This document shows, piece after piece, positions 26,515 through 36,782 of a stretch of DNA of 64,000 nt. The stretch comes from Anaerolineaceae bacterium. Its GTDB lineage: Bacteria; Chloroflexota; Anaerolineae; Anaerolineales; Anaerolineaceae. The translations under genes and the position numbers were made by a program. The stretch covers positions 62,001 to 126,000 of the forward strand of contig JAENZI010000007.1 in NCBI GenBank assembly GCA_016841365.1, written 5' to 3'. The notes under the pieces are model-generated. The model did not search any database and was not told the origin of the DNA. It worked only from the letters and a program-made list of their open reading frames with translations. How positions within the stretch are numbered: the stretch's first letter is position 1; each line of letters begins with the position of its first letter.

Positions 26515-27021
26515 TTAAAAATCTCGCAGGATGGATCCTTTTGCATCCCTGTCCATTTCCCATGGGTAAATGATGAACGCATCGGTGATCGCCGCAAAAT
26601 AATCCGGACGATTGGTGCCAAACAAATTGCGATAGGGGTTGAAGTGCACCACGCAGGTATAGGGAAAGCCGCCAGCGGCAGAGACCCTGTTCTTGACAGA
26701 GGTAATTGTCCTGCCGGATCCCCAAACGTCGTCCACGATCAGAATCCGCTCGCCGTTCAGCAGATCATCTTCGGGGAACATTAAAAAGTTCGGCCAAGCC
26801 AACAAGCGCGGACGTTCCATATCTTCTAATTCGGAGGGGAAATCGACTGATGCAATCAATAGTTTCTGGATATCCATCGCTTCTGCCAGCATCCCCCCAG
26901 GGATGATCCCGCCCCGAGAAATCATGATCATGCCATCAAAGGTCAGCTCAAATTGGGGGAGAAGATGATCGATCAATAATTCAACATCATGCCAGGTAAG
27001 TGCTTCCCGTCTTCGCTGCAT
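26515..27021 (-). CDS. Purine-type phosphoribosyltransferase
   Basis: 168 residues. The PRPP-binding loop ILIVDDVWGSGRTI (about 111-124) is the class I phosphoribosyltransferase signature with the two acidic residues, and MIMISRGGIIPGGMLAEAM is the PPi loop region. Overall it resembles xanthine or hypoxanthine phosphoribosyltransferases of archaeal/Chloroflexota type; the base specificity is unknown. AGAGGAAG precedes the ATG, and the gene begins one base after the stop of the upstream membrane-protein gene, so they form an operon. Confidence 0.85.
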   Translation of the reverse strand: MQRRREALTWHDVELLIDHLLPQFELTFDGMIMISRGGIIPGGMLAEAMDIQKLLIASVDFPSELEDMERPRLLAWPNFLMFPEDDLLNGERILIVDDVWGSGRTITSVKNRVSAAGGFPYTCVVHFNPYRNLFGTNRPDYFAAITDAFIIYPWEMDRDAKGSILRDF

Positions 27022-27022
27022 G

Positions 27023-27919
27023 TTATGCTTCCTCTTCCTGTGATACTTTCAATCCCATCGCCTGGCTTATCACCACCGGCGGTGATGCTTTGCCGGTTTT
27101 TCCTAATTGCCTGATCGCCTCGACGTTCATCCCCCAGGCGTAAAGTGCGGTGTGATAACTTGCTCGAAAAAAGGCGCTGAACATAATACCCAGCAATGAA
27201 AATATCCCGGCGACGAAAAATCCCACACCCGCCCCAAGGATCTTGATCCACACACCTGCCTCTAACGGGTCGGCTATTTTCAACCCGATCACAAACCCCA
27301 ATACAATGCCAATGCCCAATAACAGCCACTGAACGACCCGGACGACAAGGTTCACGTCCATAAAATCCCGCTGAACACGGAACAGGTTTTCTTCAACCAT
27401 CTGCCTGACCCGCGTGACCGCCCCATCAAAATGGCGTTGCTCCAGGGCAATCAGAGGCATGAGCAAATAGGCATGATCCAGCCAGGAATGGTTTTGTGGT
27501 TCATCTGATGAAAACACCTGGTTAAAGAAGTTGATAAATTGTGAACCCGGCACGATAAATCGCGACAGGATCACGTCTTGCCAATGAGTGCGGATTACCT
27601 GAGTGGGCTTCTCTTCGGGAGTATCTTCCTCAGTCAGCGTGATTTGTTCTGAAAAAGCCGTAATGACCAAAAGTGATGTAATCTCTCCCCACAAGTTCAC
27701 GCTGACCAGGGCAAAAATGCTGATCAAGCCGATCAATACCAGGCCAATCGGTTTGAGCCCAATTAACCCAATCACCAAGGCAAGAGGCAAGAACCAGGTC
27801 ACAAGCAGGGCCAACCCGCCCAAACCAAGATACAAAAAAGCTTGCTGAACCCTGCGCTGGTTAAATGCCAGTTTGAAACTGGCGCTGATAAAACGAAAAG
27901 CATACGTTAAGCTCTGCAC
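27023..27919 (-). CDS. Multi-spanning membrane protein (DUF6159-like)
   Basis: 298 residues from GTG 27919, with AGGAAG six bases upstream. A pair of long hydrophobic helices (FLYLGLGGLALLVTWFLPLA and GLVLIGLISIFALVSVNLW) is followed by a cytoplasmic-looking charged region and another two-helix block (LLLGIGIVLGFVIGL, GVGFFVAGIFSLLGIMF). The topology and the ending FRASYHTALYAWGMN recall DUF6159 proteins, but only weakly. Function is unknown. It is the first gene of a two-gene unit with the phosphoribosyltransferase. Confidence 0.55.
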   Translation of the reverse strand: MQSLTYAFRFISASFKLAFNQRRVQQAFLYLGLGGLALLVTWFLPLALVIGLIGLKPIGLVLIGLISIFALVSVNLWGEITSLLVITAFSEQITLTEEDTPEEKPTQVIRTHWQDVILSRFIVPGSQFINFFNQVFSSDEPQNHSWLDHAYLLMPLIALEQRHFDGAVTRVRQMVEENLFRVQRDFMDVNLVVRVVQWLLLGIGIVLGFVIGLKIADPLEAGVWIKILGAGVGFFVAGIFSLLGIMFSAFFRASYHTALYAWGMNVEAIRQLGKTGKASPPVVISQAMGLKVSQEEEA

Positions 27920-28012
27920 GGTTATCTTCCTGAGATAATGCCCATTAATTGTTTTTATTATAACTTGAGCTGCGCTCTGATGTAGATTTATTAAACACCA
28001 AAACGCCGCCGT

Positions 28013-30529
28013 TCACAATAAACTTGAGGGGTTCACCTCGACAATCCAATCTGGCAGATCGCGGCCCCGTAAAACCTCAACCGGATCAGGCCCGCGCAAT
28101 ACGATCTGCCACCTGTAGCGCCCAAACAACTTTGTGAAGAAACAAGGAGCCGGGCCGATCATCTCCACACGTCGGTTGGTCTCTGCAATCCATTGCCTGA
28201 TGAGATCGCCCACCGCTTGTGCTGCATCTTCCGCAGCTTGTGAATCGTGGTGGCGATATTCTAACCTGACCAACCTTGTGAAGGGCGGATAACGCAGCTG
28301 CCGGCGATATTCGATTTCACGTTCATAGAAACCACGATAATCATGATGGGCAGCCGTCTGGATGGCATAATTATCCGGCTCATAAGTCTGAAAAACGACC
28401 CTGCCACCGAGAGGACTGCGGCCAGCCCTACCTGCCACCTGGGTTAATACCTGGAAGGTGCGCTCTGTCGCCCGGTAGTCGGGCAGGTTGAGGCCGACCT
28501 CTGCCAGCACCACGCCGACCAGGGTCACCAAAGGCAGGTCCAAACCTTTTGCCAGCATCTGGGTGCCAATCAGAATATCCGCTTCCTGATGGGTAAATTG
28601 CCGCAGGATACGCTCATGCGCGCCTTTCTTACGGGTCGTTTCCGCATCCCAGCGCAAGGTTCTTGCGCCGGGGAACCGTTCCCGCACCAATTGCTCAACC
28701 TTTTCTGTGCCAGTTCCCATTTGTTTAATCTGATTACCGCCGCACACCGGGCAGGTTTTAGGAATTTTCCGCTGATAGCCGCAAGTGTGGCAGATCAATC
28801 CGCCGAGTGACCGATGGAAGGTCAACGGGCGGTCATCACGCGGGCAGTTGACCACATACCCGCAATCTCGGCAAAAGACATAAGTTGCTGACCCGCGCCG
28901 GTTGAGAAACAAAATTGCCTGCTGATGGGTATCCAGAACATGTCCAATTTCTGTCTGCAGTTTTTGGCTAAAAATGCTGCGGTTGCCGGATTTTAATTCC
29001 TCCCGCATATCGACAATAGAGACTTCCGGCAACCCCAGGTCTGCGGTTTGCCCTTCACCGGCTTTAACCTTCAGGTCCAACCCGAGGTGACGGGCATAAT
29101 GCGCGATCGTATCGCGGTGGGCCAAAATCCGTTTGGGCAATTCAATATAGCGCCACGAACCATGTGTCGCCCAAAAATACTGGGTAATGCGGGGGGTTGC
29201 TGACCCCAAAATGATGACTGCGCCGGCAAGTTTGGCATAAGCCGCTGCAGTCAAAACACCCTGATAATAGGGCTGGCTATCCTGCTGGTCATAGGATTCA
29301 TGGTGGCACTCATCCACCACGATCAATCCGAGGTTCTCCTGCGGCATGAACAAAGCGCTTCTCGGCCCGATGATGACCGGCAGATCGCCGTTGCGTACAC
29401 GCCGCCAGGTATCGTAGCGTTCACCTTCTGAAAGCTGAGAGTGAACCACCCCCACCTGATCGGGAAACCGTGAAAGAAATCGCTTCACCGTTTGCGGCGT
29501 CAGCGAAATTTCGGGGACAAGGACGATCGCCCGTTTCCCCATTGCCAGCGTTTCTTTAACCGCCCGCAGATATAGTTCTGTCTTACCCGATCCCGTCACG
29601 CCGTGCAGCAACAGGGGTTCGGGTGTCCCTTCATGCAGGACTTTCTCAAAATCCTCGGCGATGCTTTGCCACGTCTTGGATTGATCCTGGGTTAGCTCGG
29701 GGGCAGTTGTTGGAATGTAGGAGGCATCCTCAAGAGGATCGCGCCATACCTGCACGTCGCGGATCGTGATCAGCCCCGCCTCTTCCAGGGTCGTCAGGTC
29801 ATAATGCTTCGCATCAAGCTTTTCGTATATCTCACCGGGCTCAAGCATCCCGGTTGACTCGGATAATAAGTGCAGCACCTGCATACGCCGTTCATGGACA
29901 GCTTGCACGCGGCTGAGGGGCTGCTCCAGATCGGGAATCACCTCAGGCGAGATGGCAAGCGAAACCATGCGTGTTGTTTTGGGGCTGACACGGGGCGGCG
30001 GAAGGATGGCTCGGGTCTGGACGATACCTTCTCTGGCCAGCTTTCGCAGTGTAGGGCGCCAGGTGACATGCCTGAGCGAAGCCTCAATTTGGCGTCCGCG
30101 CAAATCGCCGCGCTTTATAAGCAGCGAAACGATCCGCTTCTCAAGCGGTGAAAGGCCCGAAAGATCTGGCTCATAATTTGGGTTCAGCTTGACCAGGGTA
30201 TCCGTATGCTGACTCAGCCCCGGCGGCAGCATCAGGCTGATGCAAGCCCCTAATGGTGAAAGCGTTTCTTCTGCCATCCACTGGGCCAGTTCCATTTGAA
30301 GCGGCGTCAGCGCTGGTTTCTCATCCACAACTTCTTCAACTGGGCGGGTGTCTGCCACTTCTGGCGTTTCGACATAGCGTAAAACCACACCTTGAACCCG
30401 CTGCTTGCCGAAAGGCACAATCACCAGCGACCCAGGCACCACAGCGCCAACCAGTTCCGTTGGCAAATGGTAATGATAGCTGTCCGAGATCTGCTGGAGA
30501 TTGATCGCCACTTCAACATAAACTTGCAT
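28013..30529 (-). CDS. priA: Primosomal replication protein N' (PriA helicase)
   Basis: 838 residues. An N-terminal 3'-DNA-binding domain (YVEVAINLQQISDSYHYHLP) precedes a superfamily 2 helicase with Walker A HGVTGSGKTELY, a DEAH-like box VVDECHHE and motif III GSATP. The zinc-binding insertion follows the first helicase half (CRDCGYVVNCPRDDR, CHTCGYQRKIPKTCPVCGG), then QMLAKGLDLPLVTLVGV and VAGRAGR. It restarts stalled forks by loading the replicative helicase. It is a single gene, convergent with nothing on its 3' side and divergent from the kinase gene. Confidence 0.97.
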   Translation of the reverse strand: MQVYVEVAINLQQISDSYHYHLPTELVGAVVPGSLVIVPFGKQRVQGVVLRYVETPEVADTRPVEEVVDEKPALTPLQMELAQWMAEETLSPLGACISLMLPPGLSQHTDTLVKLNPNYEPDLSGLSPLEKRIVSLLIKRGDLRGRQIEASLRHVTWRPTLRKLAREGIVQTRAILPPPRVSPKTTRMVSLAISPEVIPDLEQPLSRVQAVHERRMQVLHLLSESTGMLEPGEIYEKLDAKHYDLTTLEEAGLITIRDVQVWRDPLEDASYIPTTAPELTQDQSKTWQSIAEDFEKVLHEGTPEPLLLHGVTGSGKTELYLRAVKETLAMGKRAIVLVPEISLTPQTVKRFLSRFPDQVGVVHSQLSEGERYDTWRRVRNGDLPVIIGPRSALFMPQENLGLIVVDECHHESYDQQDSQPYYQGVLTAAAYAKLAGAVIILGSATPRITQYFWATHGSWRYIELPKRILAHRDTIAHYARHLGLDLKVKAGEGQTADLGLPEVSIVDMREELKSGNRSIFSQKLQTEIGHVLDTHQQAILFLNRRGSATYVFCRDCGYVVNCPRDDRPLTFHRSLGGLICHTCGYQRKIPKTCPVCGGNQIKQMGTGTEKVEQLVRERFPGARTLRWDAETTRKKGAHERILRQFTHQEADILIGTQMLAKGLDLPLVTLVGVVLAEVGLNLPDYRATERTFQVLTQVAGRAGRSPLGGRVVFQTYEPDNYAIQTAAHHDYRGFYEREIEYRRQLRYPPFTRLVRLEYRHHDSQAAEDAAQAVGDLIRQWIAETNRRVEMIGPAPCFFTKLFGRYRWQIVLRGPDPVEVLRGRDLPDWIVEVNPSSLL

Positions 30530-30790
30530 AGTCTGATTTTACCTTGAACACGAAAAGGTATGTGCAGGGAGATAATCCTGAAAGATATTTATGATTTTCA
30601 GCGTTAAGGATTGATTAAACATCACACGCCAGATGGGGTAAAATATACATGAAACTAACGACCATACGCTATCCAACAGATGGCAGTCAAGGTTGTTTAC
30701 TGTGGCCAAACGCCGAAACACAGGCCAAAAAATCAATTAAATAAGGCTCATCATCGTGAGCCGGAAAGATGTCGTTTGAGGTTTGAAACC

Positions 30791-31777
30791 ATGCCAGTCC
30801 CCATTAAGACTGGTACGATATTAAGAAATCGGTATCAGGTCAAAAAAATCATCGGTCAAGGGGGTATGGGGTGTATCTACCTGGCTGAAGACCTGCGCCT
30901 TGAAGGCCGCCTTTGCGCTGTTAAAGAGGTGGAGTATGACCGCGCGCTACCTGAAGAAATGTTGACTGAGGCACGCAATCAATTCGAGCGTGAAGCCACG
31001 GTGCTAGCACGGCTGGACCATCCCAACCTGCCAAAAGTTTCAGACTTTTTCTCCATCCGCGATCGAGATTACCTGGTAATGGATTATGTGCCGGGAAAAG
31101 ACCTGCGCCAGATGATGATTGAAGCCCGTGTAAAAGGGGTCTTCTTGCCAGAAGATGATGTGCTGGATTGGGCAAACCAATTAGCAGATGCCTTGAAGTA
31201 CCTGCACACCCAGGAACAGCCCATCGTCCATCGTGACATCAAACCCAGCAACCTCAAAATTACCCCTAACGGCTTGCTAAAACTGGTTGACTTTGGCCTT
31301 GTGAAAATGCTGGCACCGGGAGAGGTGACCATCACTGTATTGCAGGGGCAGGGTACTGCACTCTATACTCCGCTGGAGCAATATGGCGGCGATTCAGGAC
31401 ACACCGATGCCCGTAGTGACATCTATGCTTTTGGCGGCACGCTTTACCACCTGCTGACCAATGAGCCGCCCACCAATGTGCGTGATCGATTCCTGAGCCC
31501 AGGCAATCTCCCCAGGATTCGAGAGATCAACCCGGCTGTCAGCGTTCGCACAGAACGCGCCGTCCACTGGGCGCTGGCATTACACCCCGAAGACCGTCCT
31601 AAAGATATTGAAGCTTTTCGTAAGGCGCTGTTCTTGGAAGACGCACCCAACACAAAACCCTTCCGCGCCAACCGGCAGCCCTCAGGGTTTATTCAGAAAA
31701 CCGAAAAAGCCATGCTTTATTTGGCTGGGTCGCTGATGGTGATCAGCTTTTTACTCACAATCTTGCACAATTTCTAA
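30791..31777 (+). CDS. Membrane-anchored Ser/Thr protein kinase (PknB type, no PASTA domain)
   Basis: 328 residues from ATG 30791 (MPVPIKTGTILRNRYQVKKI), taken as start because it directly precedes the kinase fold and GAGG lies ten bases before it; an ATG at 30680 would add 37 unrelated residues. Gly-rich loop IGQGGMG, VAIK-type lysine in LCAVKEVEYD, catalytic loop IVHRDIKPSNLKI, DFGLVK and the APE-equivalent YTPLEQYGG are all present, so it should be active. A single C-terminal helix (AMLYLAGSLMVISFLLTIL) anchors it with almost nothing outside, so any signal must be sensed by partners. Confidence 0.9.
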   Translation: MPVPIKTGTILRNRYQVKKIIGQGGMGCIYLAEDLRLEGRLCAVKEVEYDRALPEEMLTEARNQFEREATVLARLDHPNLPKVSDFFSIRDRDYLVMDYVPGKDLRQMMIEARVKGVFLPEDDVLDWANQLADALKYLHTQEQPIVHRDIKPSNLKITPNGLLKLVDFGLVKMLAPGEVTITVLQGQGTALYTPLEQYGGDSGHTDARSDIYAFGGTLYHLLTNEPPTNVRDRFLSPGNLPRIREINPAVSVRTERAVHWALALHPEDRPKDIEAFRKALFLEDAPNTKPFRANRQPSGFIQKTEKAMLYLAGSLMVISFLLTILHNF

Positions 31778-31816
31778 AACCTGCTTTCAAACCCCCAGAC
31801 AATTAAACCATCCTGA

Positions 31817-34639
31817 TCAGCGGCTGTTCTTTGCCGGATATCGCCCGGCGGTTCGCATCCACCATACCAGGCTCACAATCCATCCAAACAGCAGCCCAGC
31901 AATGATCACTTCGACAACAAACCCGGCGCCCGATTCTGCTATCCAGTATTTTGTACTTTCAGTCCCTAAGTTGAGATAAGAATAAGCCAACAAACCACCA
32001 ATCAATGCCGAGAGTCCAGAACGAAGTCCCCAACGCGGGGTCCCCCACCAGTAATAGCCAATCATGAATGCCAGCCCTGCGCCAACAATCGTTACAATCA
32101 TGCCCATCGCCCAATTGCCAAGCGTTGGATAGTGGTTTACCACCGGTGCGACCGTCGGGGTAGGCTCAGGAGTTTCTGTGATGGTCGGCGAAGGCGTGGG
32201 TGTGGGCGTAAGGGTCTCCATGGGTGTGGGCGTAAAAGCCTGAATCGAGGTACTTCCGTCAGGGGCGATATTAATCTTAATGATTTCGGATTGGTTGGCT
32301 GGTTCACTGGTCGCGCTGACTTCCAAGCCCCCGGCGGCTTCAACACGATAAGTGAAGTAAGCAACGCCGGCTGTGGTCGTGGTCTCAAATTGCTGCAAAA
32401 TCCCCGGCTCACCCGAAATATTGAAGTTAAAGCGCACAATCGTGCCATCCGGCACAATGTTGCGGTTATGATCATAAATTTGGCCGGTCTGAATGGTGAT
32501 CACATCACCGATATTAAACCTCGGCATGGCAGTAGGCTCAGGTGTTTGGGTTATCTCGGGTGTGGACTCGATTTCTTCAGTCAACTCTGCTTCCGGGAGC
32601 ACCAAGTCAAGACTGATCACCTGGTCTGGATCAGGAGAGGTGACCGTGATCAGGTCATAGCCAACCGCATTCAAAGATACAGGCAGTGCGCCGGTAGGAT
32701 CAAGCTCTTTCATTAACACCCGGGCTGCAACATCTAAAAATGCAGGAGTCTTGCTGTAGAGCGCAAAATAAGCGGTCACTTTAGAGATGTTGGTCGCGTC
32801 CAGATAGGTTGGTGAGCCTAACGCAAAAACGATCACATTTTTGTCTTTAAGCAGGTCGGGACGTTCTGCCAAAACGCACTGGAGTGCATTGGATTCAGGG
32901 TTAGCGGGATCGATATTGAGGGTATTAAAGATCACCCAATCAGCAAAGGCTAAGTTTTCCTCAAGGGTTTCATTCCCCCCATTTTCCAGGTTATCCAATT
33001 CTGCAACAAGCTGCGAGAAGGTATATGAGGATAATTTGTGCTCTTGAATTTGCCCGCCGACATCAGGCCCGTATAACTTAACCAAGGATGTAGCCAGGGC
33101 ATTGGTTTTGATGTTGCTGGTCAGCGGACAACCGCTGCATTGATAAGCCTGCCTCACATCTGAAAAAATGATGATATCTTCATACCACAACGGGGGCGAG
33201 GGCAGAACTGTATCCAGCTCTTGCGGGTCAGGGCTGATCAGTGTCACCGCGTTTTGGGCAACGTTGAAGGTTACTTGCTGTGACTGTCCTAATGTTTCAA
33301 TCCCATTCTCGGATTTGAGCACATTTTGAAGGGTCAGGGTTTCATACATCCCTATTTTTGCATTGAGAATACGCTCCACAGATGCATCCACCCGGCTGGC
33401 AAAGGCTGCATCCTCGCGATACTTCTGAACAAAAAAATCATGGATCGAGATAAACGTGGTGTAGGAGTCCGGATCACCCGTTGTTTTAAGTCCGTCCACA
33501 TACAAAATATCGTTCCCCGCCAAAAACGCGTTGCGCGCAACCTGCCGTGCATCGAAATTCGTCTCATTTGGGTCAAAGAAGCGGCGGATGGAAGCACTGC
33601 CTAAATTATCACTGATGATCAATCCACCGTTTTGGCGCCAATTGGCGAATGCGGGCAAATCCATAATTTGCTGCAAAGCATTCGAGTCAAAGCTGATCGG
33701 CCGGGTTGTCTCACGAATATTCCCCTGAAAACCCTGATAGCGAATGTGTGAGACCATCACAGCCTCTACCTGCGCTGCAATATTCCCATTTGGCTCTGTG
33801 ACACTCATGTAGGGTGCTAATTCGATTTGTTTGAGCTGCTCTAAAGATTTTCGAACTGTGGCGACCTCTGACTCAGGAGAACGGTCTGAATTGCCAGTAC
33901 CGGGGAAGTTTTGAGCAACCACCAAAATTCGGTTGTTGCTGGCGTTATGCAACCCGGTCACAAAGGATTTGCCCATCTCGCCCACCCAAAAAGGATCACC
34001 GCCATAGGTGTTCACACCCAATGAATTGGCGGCTTCACTATTTGCCGTTTCAAGCACATCCAAATTTGGCCCCAGATACAGGTTAATCCCCAGGGTATTC
34101 AACTCCGCACCCAAAACTTCACCTACTCGTTCTGCCAAAGAGGTGTCCCACGTGGCACCGACAGCCATTTGGGAGGGCATTTGTGTCAGACCAGTATATA
34201 ATTGATCGCTTGGTATCCCGTCACCAAGTTGCTTCAAACCAATGAAAAGCGGCACATAGGCTGCATTTTCATCACCCAAACCGCTTTCAACATCCATATC
34301 CCCTGAAGAGGTATCCCATTCAATTTGCTGGAGACCGCTGATCAATTGATGGGTCTGTGCAATTGTATCTTCAGCAGGGAAGTTATTATTTTCAGCCAGT
34401 AGGACAACACCCCCAATGTGATATCGGCTGATCAGGTCGAAGATTTCACTTTCTTCATCGATATCTGTGCCATCAAAGGTCACCAAGAAAAGCTGTCCAA
34501 TTTTTTCTTCTGCCGTCATCGACTGAAGAATGGCGGATGCATTGACCTGGCTGGCAGCGCCAACTGGCCTTACACCCAAGCTGGTGTAAAGCAAGCCAAA
34601 GATCAACAAAAGCCGCCACAGGGTTGTTCTCAATTTCAC
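31817..34639 (-). CDS. GH3-like exported membrane protein with altered catalytic motif
   Basis: 940 residues from GTG 34639. A signal peptide (LLLIFGLLYTSLGVRPVGA) precedes an N-terminal GH3/NagZ-type barrel (SMTAEEKIGQLFLVTFDG, YHIGGVVLLAENN) and then a C-terminal GH3 domain. The segment that in NagZ-like enzymes reads KH-FPGHG...DSH is here Q243-N244-FPGTG...DRS, so the substrate Lys-His pair and the Asp-His dyad are missing. The nucleophile-position aspartate D344 (IISDNLG) remains. A Pro/Thr linker leads to three membrane helices near the end. It overlaps the GDPD stop by four bases, so expression is coupled. It may be a binding or scaffold protein rather than a hydrolase. Confidence 0.8.
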   Translation of the reverse strand: MKLRTTLWRLLLIFGLLYTSLGVRPVGAASQVNASAILQSMTAEEKIGQLFLVTFDGTDIDEESEIFDLISRYHIGGVVLLAENNNFPAEDTIAQTHQLISGLQQIEWDTSSGDMDVESGLGDENAAYVPLFIGLKQLGDGIPSDQLYTGLTQMPSQMAVGATWDTSLAERVGEVLGAELNTLGINLYLGPNLDVLETANSEAANSLGVNTYGGDPFWVGEMGKSFVTGLHNASNNRILVVAQNFPGTGNSDRSPESEVATVRKSLEQLKQIELAPYMSVTEPNGNIAAQVEAVMVSHIRYQGFQGNIRETTRPISFDSNALQQIMDLPAFANWRQNGGLIISDNLGSASIRRFFDPNETNFDARQVARNAFLAGNDILYVDGLKTTGDPDSYTTFISIHDFFVQKYREDAAFASRVDASVERILNAKIGMYETLTLQNVLKSENGIETLGQSQQVTFNVAQNAVTLISPDPQELDTVLPSPPLWYEDIIIFSDVRQAYQCSGCPLTSNIKTNALATSLVKLYGPDVGGQIQEHKLSSYTFSQLVAELDNLENGGNETLEENLAFADWVIFNTLNIDPANPESNALQCVLAERPDLLKDKNVIVFALGSPTYLDATNISKVTAYFALYSKTPAFLDVAARVLMKELDPTGALPVSLNAVGYDLITVTSPDPDQVISLDLVLPEAELTEEIESTPEITQTPEPTAMPRFNIGDVITIQTGQIYDHNRNIVPDGTIVRFNFNISGEPGILQQFETTTTAGVAYFTYRVEAAGGLEVSATSEPANQSEIIKINIAPDGSTSIQAFTPTPMETLTPTPTPSPTITETPEPTPTVAPVVNHYPTLGNWAMGMIVTIVGAGLAFMIGYYWWGTPRWGLRSGLSALIGGLLAYSYLNLGTESTKYWIAESGAGFVVEVIIAGLLFGWIVSLVWWMRTAGRYPAKNSR

Positions 34640-35343
34640 AATGCCGACTCCAAAATTTCGCGTGTCTGCTGCGGACGGTTGGTGATAATGGCATCAACAT
34701 TCAATGCCGCCAATCGGCGGATCTCTGCCGGTGCATCCACCGTCCATACATTGACCTGGCGGTTTCGGGCGTGCACAGCCGCCACCAGAACTTGATCAAC
34801 ATCACTGTAATAGGGATGCAGTGCATCAAATTTGAAGAGACGCCAGAGCCAATGCCTGGCTTTGTTTTTATCCGTTAATAACCCAAGTTTTACCTCGGGC
34901 AATCTGCGTTTAATTCTTGGGAGGTTGAAGGGATTAAAAGATGAAACGATCACAGAATCAACGGCATTGTAGTGTTCAAGTAAATCGGCGACCTTAAGCG
35001 GAAGCGAATCAAAGATCGTGGCATAGTTCTTCAACTCAATGTTGATCAATAATTTTCCCCCAAAACGTTCCAATACCTCTGCCAGTGTTGGGATTGTTTG
35101 CCCTTCACCCGCATCAAGCGACCGTAACTGCTCAAGCGTCATCTGCCGAACACTGCCGGTGCCATTCGTCGTCCGGTCAACCGCATCATCATGGATCACG
35201 ACCAGTTCCTGATCCTTCGTAAGCATCACGTCCAGTTCGATGCCGTCCGCGTTTTGATCCATTGCAAGCTGAAATGCCGCCATTGTATTTTCGGGTGCAT
35301 CCGCGCTGGCACCACGGTGGGCGATTATCTTTGGGATCGTCAT
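34636..35343 (-). CDS. Glycerophosphodiester phosphodiesterase
   Basis: 235 residues, signal-less. The GDPD signature HRGASADAPENTMAAF opens the TIM barrel, with metal/catalytic residues in GIELDVMLTKDQELVVIHDD and later LLINIELKNYA. It should cleave glycerophosphodiesters to glycerol 3-phosphate and an alcohol using a divalent metal. AGGAG is well placed before ATG 35343. Its stop overlaps the GTG start of the GH3-like gene, so the two form an operon. Confidence 0.93.
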   Translation of the reverse strand: MTIPKIIAHRGASADAPENTMAAFQLAMDQNADGIELDVMLTKDQELVVIHDDAVDRTTNGTGSVRQMTLEQLRSLDAGEGQTIPTLAEVLERFGGKLLINIELKNYATIFDSLPLKVADLLEHYNAVDSVIVSSFNPFNLPRIKRRLPEVKLGLLTDKNKARHWLWRLFKFDALHPYYSDVDQVLVAAVHARNRQVNVWTVDAPAEIRRLAALNVDAIITNRPQQTREILESAL

Positions 35344-35475
35344 CTTCTTCTCCTGTCCTCCCTGTAATTATAGCACGCAGGTTTAATCATGTAACCCCTG
35401 CGCTCGATATCGCTTCCCAAGGGTGTGCTTGGATTATAATAAACCTGTTCAACCCATCATTCTGGAGGTCGTGCT

Positions 35476-36558
35476 ATGCTGAACACCCTATCTTATCGTG
35501 TCGATGAATTGAAGGCGTATGTTACCCGCTTTTTCACCACACTCAACGTCCCTGAAATTGATGCCCAAATTGCAGCCGATGTGCTGGTATCGGCGGATTT
35601 GCGCGGGGTCAATTCGCACGGGGTGATCCGCCTCCATACCTACTACGGCAGCCGGCTGCGGAAAAAATTGATTGATCCCCTCTCGCCGATCAAAACGCTT
35701 AACGAAACCGCAGCCACACTGGCACTGGACGGCGCCAACGGGCTTGGACAGGTGGTGGCTTACCGCGCAATGTCTCGCTGCATCGAAATGGCTGACACCG
35801 CCGGTTTGGCTGTGGCGACCGTGCGCAACAGCAATCACTTTGGCATCGCCGGCTACTATGCGATGATGGCGCTCCCGGAAGATATGATCGGGATCAGCCT
35901 GACCAATTCACAGCCCCTGGTCGCGGCGACCTATGGGCTGAAACCGGTATTGGGCACCAACCCCATCGCCGTTGCCATCCCGGCAGGGGAAGAACAGCCC
36001 TATGTGCTGGATATGGCGACCAGTATCGTCCCCATCGGGCGGGTGGCTGTTTACCAGAAAGCGGGGCAGTCGATCCCCGAAGGGTGGGGGATGGACGCGG
36101 CAGGTGCCTTAACCGACGACCCGAACAAAGTCATCGGCGGCGGCGCACTGCTGCCCCTTGGCGGACCAGCCGAATTACGCGGTTATAAAGGCTATGGACT
36201 TTCCTTGCTGGTGGATTTGCTGTCTGGCGTGTTGGCTGGCGCCGCCTTCGGTAAGGAAGTAGGAAATCCTGCAAATCAGGGACGGGCAAATGTCGGACAT
36301 TTCTTCGCCGCGATCAAGATCGAAAACTTCCGACCTGTAATGGAATTCAAACAGGATATGGACCAATACCTGCGCACCTTAAAACAATCGCCCAAACTGC
36401 CGGGGCATGACAGAATATATATTCACGGGGAAAAAGAATTTGAACTTGCCAATCAGTATCTGCGCGAAGGTGTGCCGCTGATGCAGGAAGTGGTCGATTC
36501 ATTGAAACAAGCCGGTGATGAGATTGGCGTGCCATTCGACCTTAAGCCAATCAAATAA
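35476..36558 (+). CDS. Malate/L-lactate/ureidoglycolate dehydrogenase family (Ldh2)
   Basis: A 360-residue NAD(P)-dependent oxidoreductase of the Ldh2/MDG family, not related to the Rossmann-type lactate dehydrogenases. DLRGVNSHGVIRLHTYYG contains the conserved histidine region, VRNSNHFGIAGYYAMMAL the cofactor/substrate loop, and VLGTNPIAVAIPAG and GYKGYGLSLLVDLLSGVLAG are family-specific. GGAGG lies seven bases before the ATG. The actual 2-hydroxy acid substrate is unknown. Monocistronic. Confidence 0.9.
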   Translation: MLNTLSYRVDELKAYVTRFFTTLNVPEIDAQIAADVLVSADLRGVNSHGVIRLHTYYGSRLRKKLIDPLSPIKTLNETAATLALDGANGLGQVVAYRAMSRCIEMADTAGLAVATVRNSNHFGIAGYYAMMALPEDMIGISLTNSQPLVAATYGLKPVLGTNPIAVAIPAGEEQPYVLDMATSIVPIGRVAVYQKAGQSIPEGWGMDAAGALTDDPNKVIGGGALLPLGGPAELRGYKGYGLSLLVDLLSGVLAGAAFGKEVGNPANQGRANVGHFFAAIKIENFRPVMEFKQDMDQYLRTLKQSPKLPGHDRIYIHGEKEFELANQYLREGVPLMQEVVDSLKQAGDEIGVPFDLKPIK

Positions 36559-36782
36559 AACCAGATTGGCAAATTCTAATTCCGACCCTTGCTTCTTTCA
36601 TAAAGCAGTTCCAATTAACTTTTAAGCACCATCTATCACAGGTTATGTAATCATGTGGGAATTGCCATCCTTATCCTGCGGCGTTCTGTACAGGCGACTA
36701 TTCGTTTTCCACCTTTCGTACAAGGTCATTCTCTTATGAGCCACTCATAACCTTAAAAATTCTTATGCATTCGCTCAACCAC

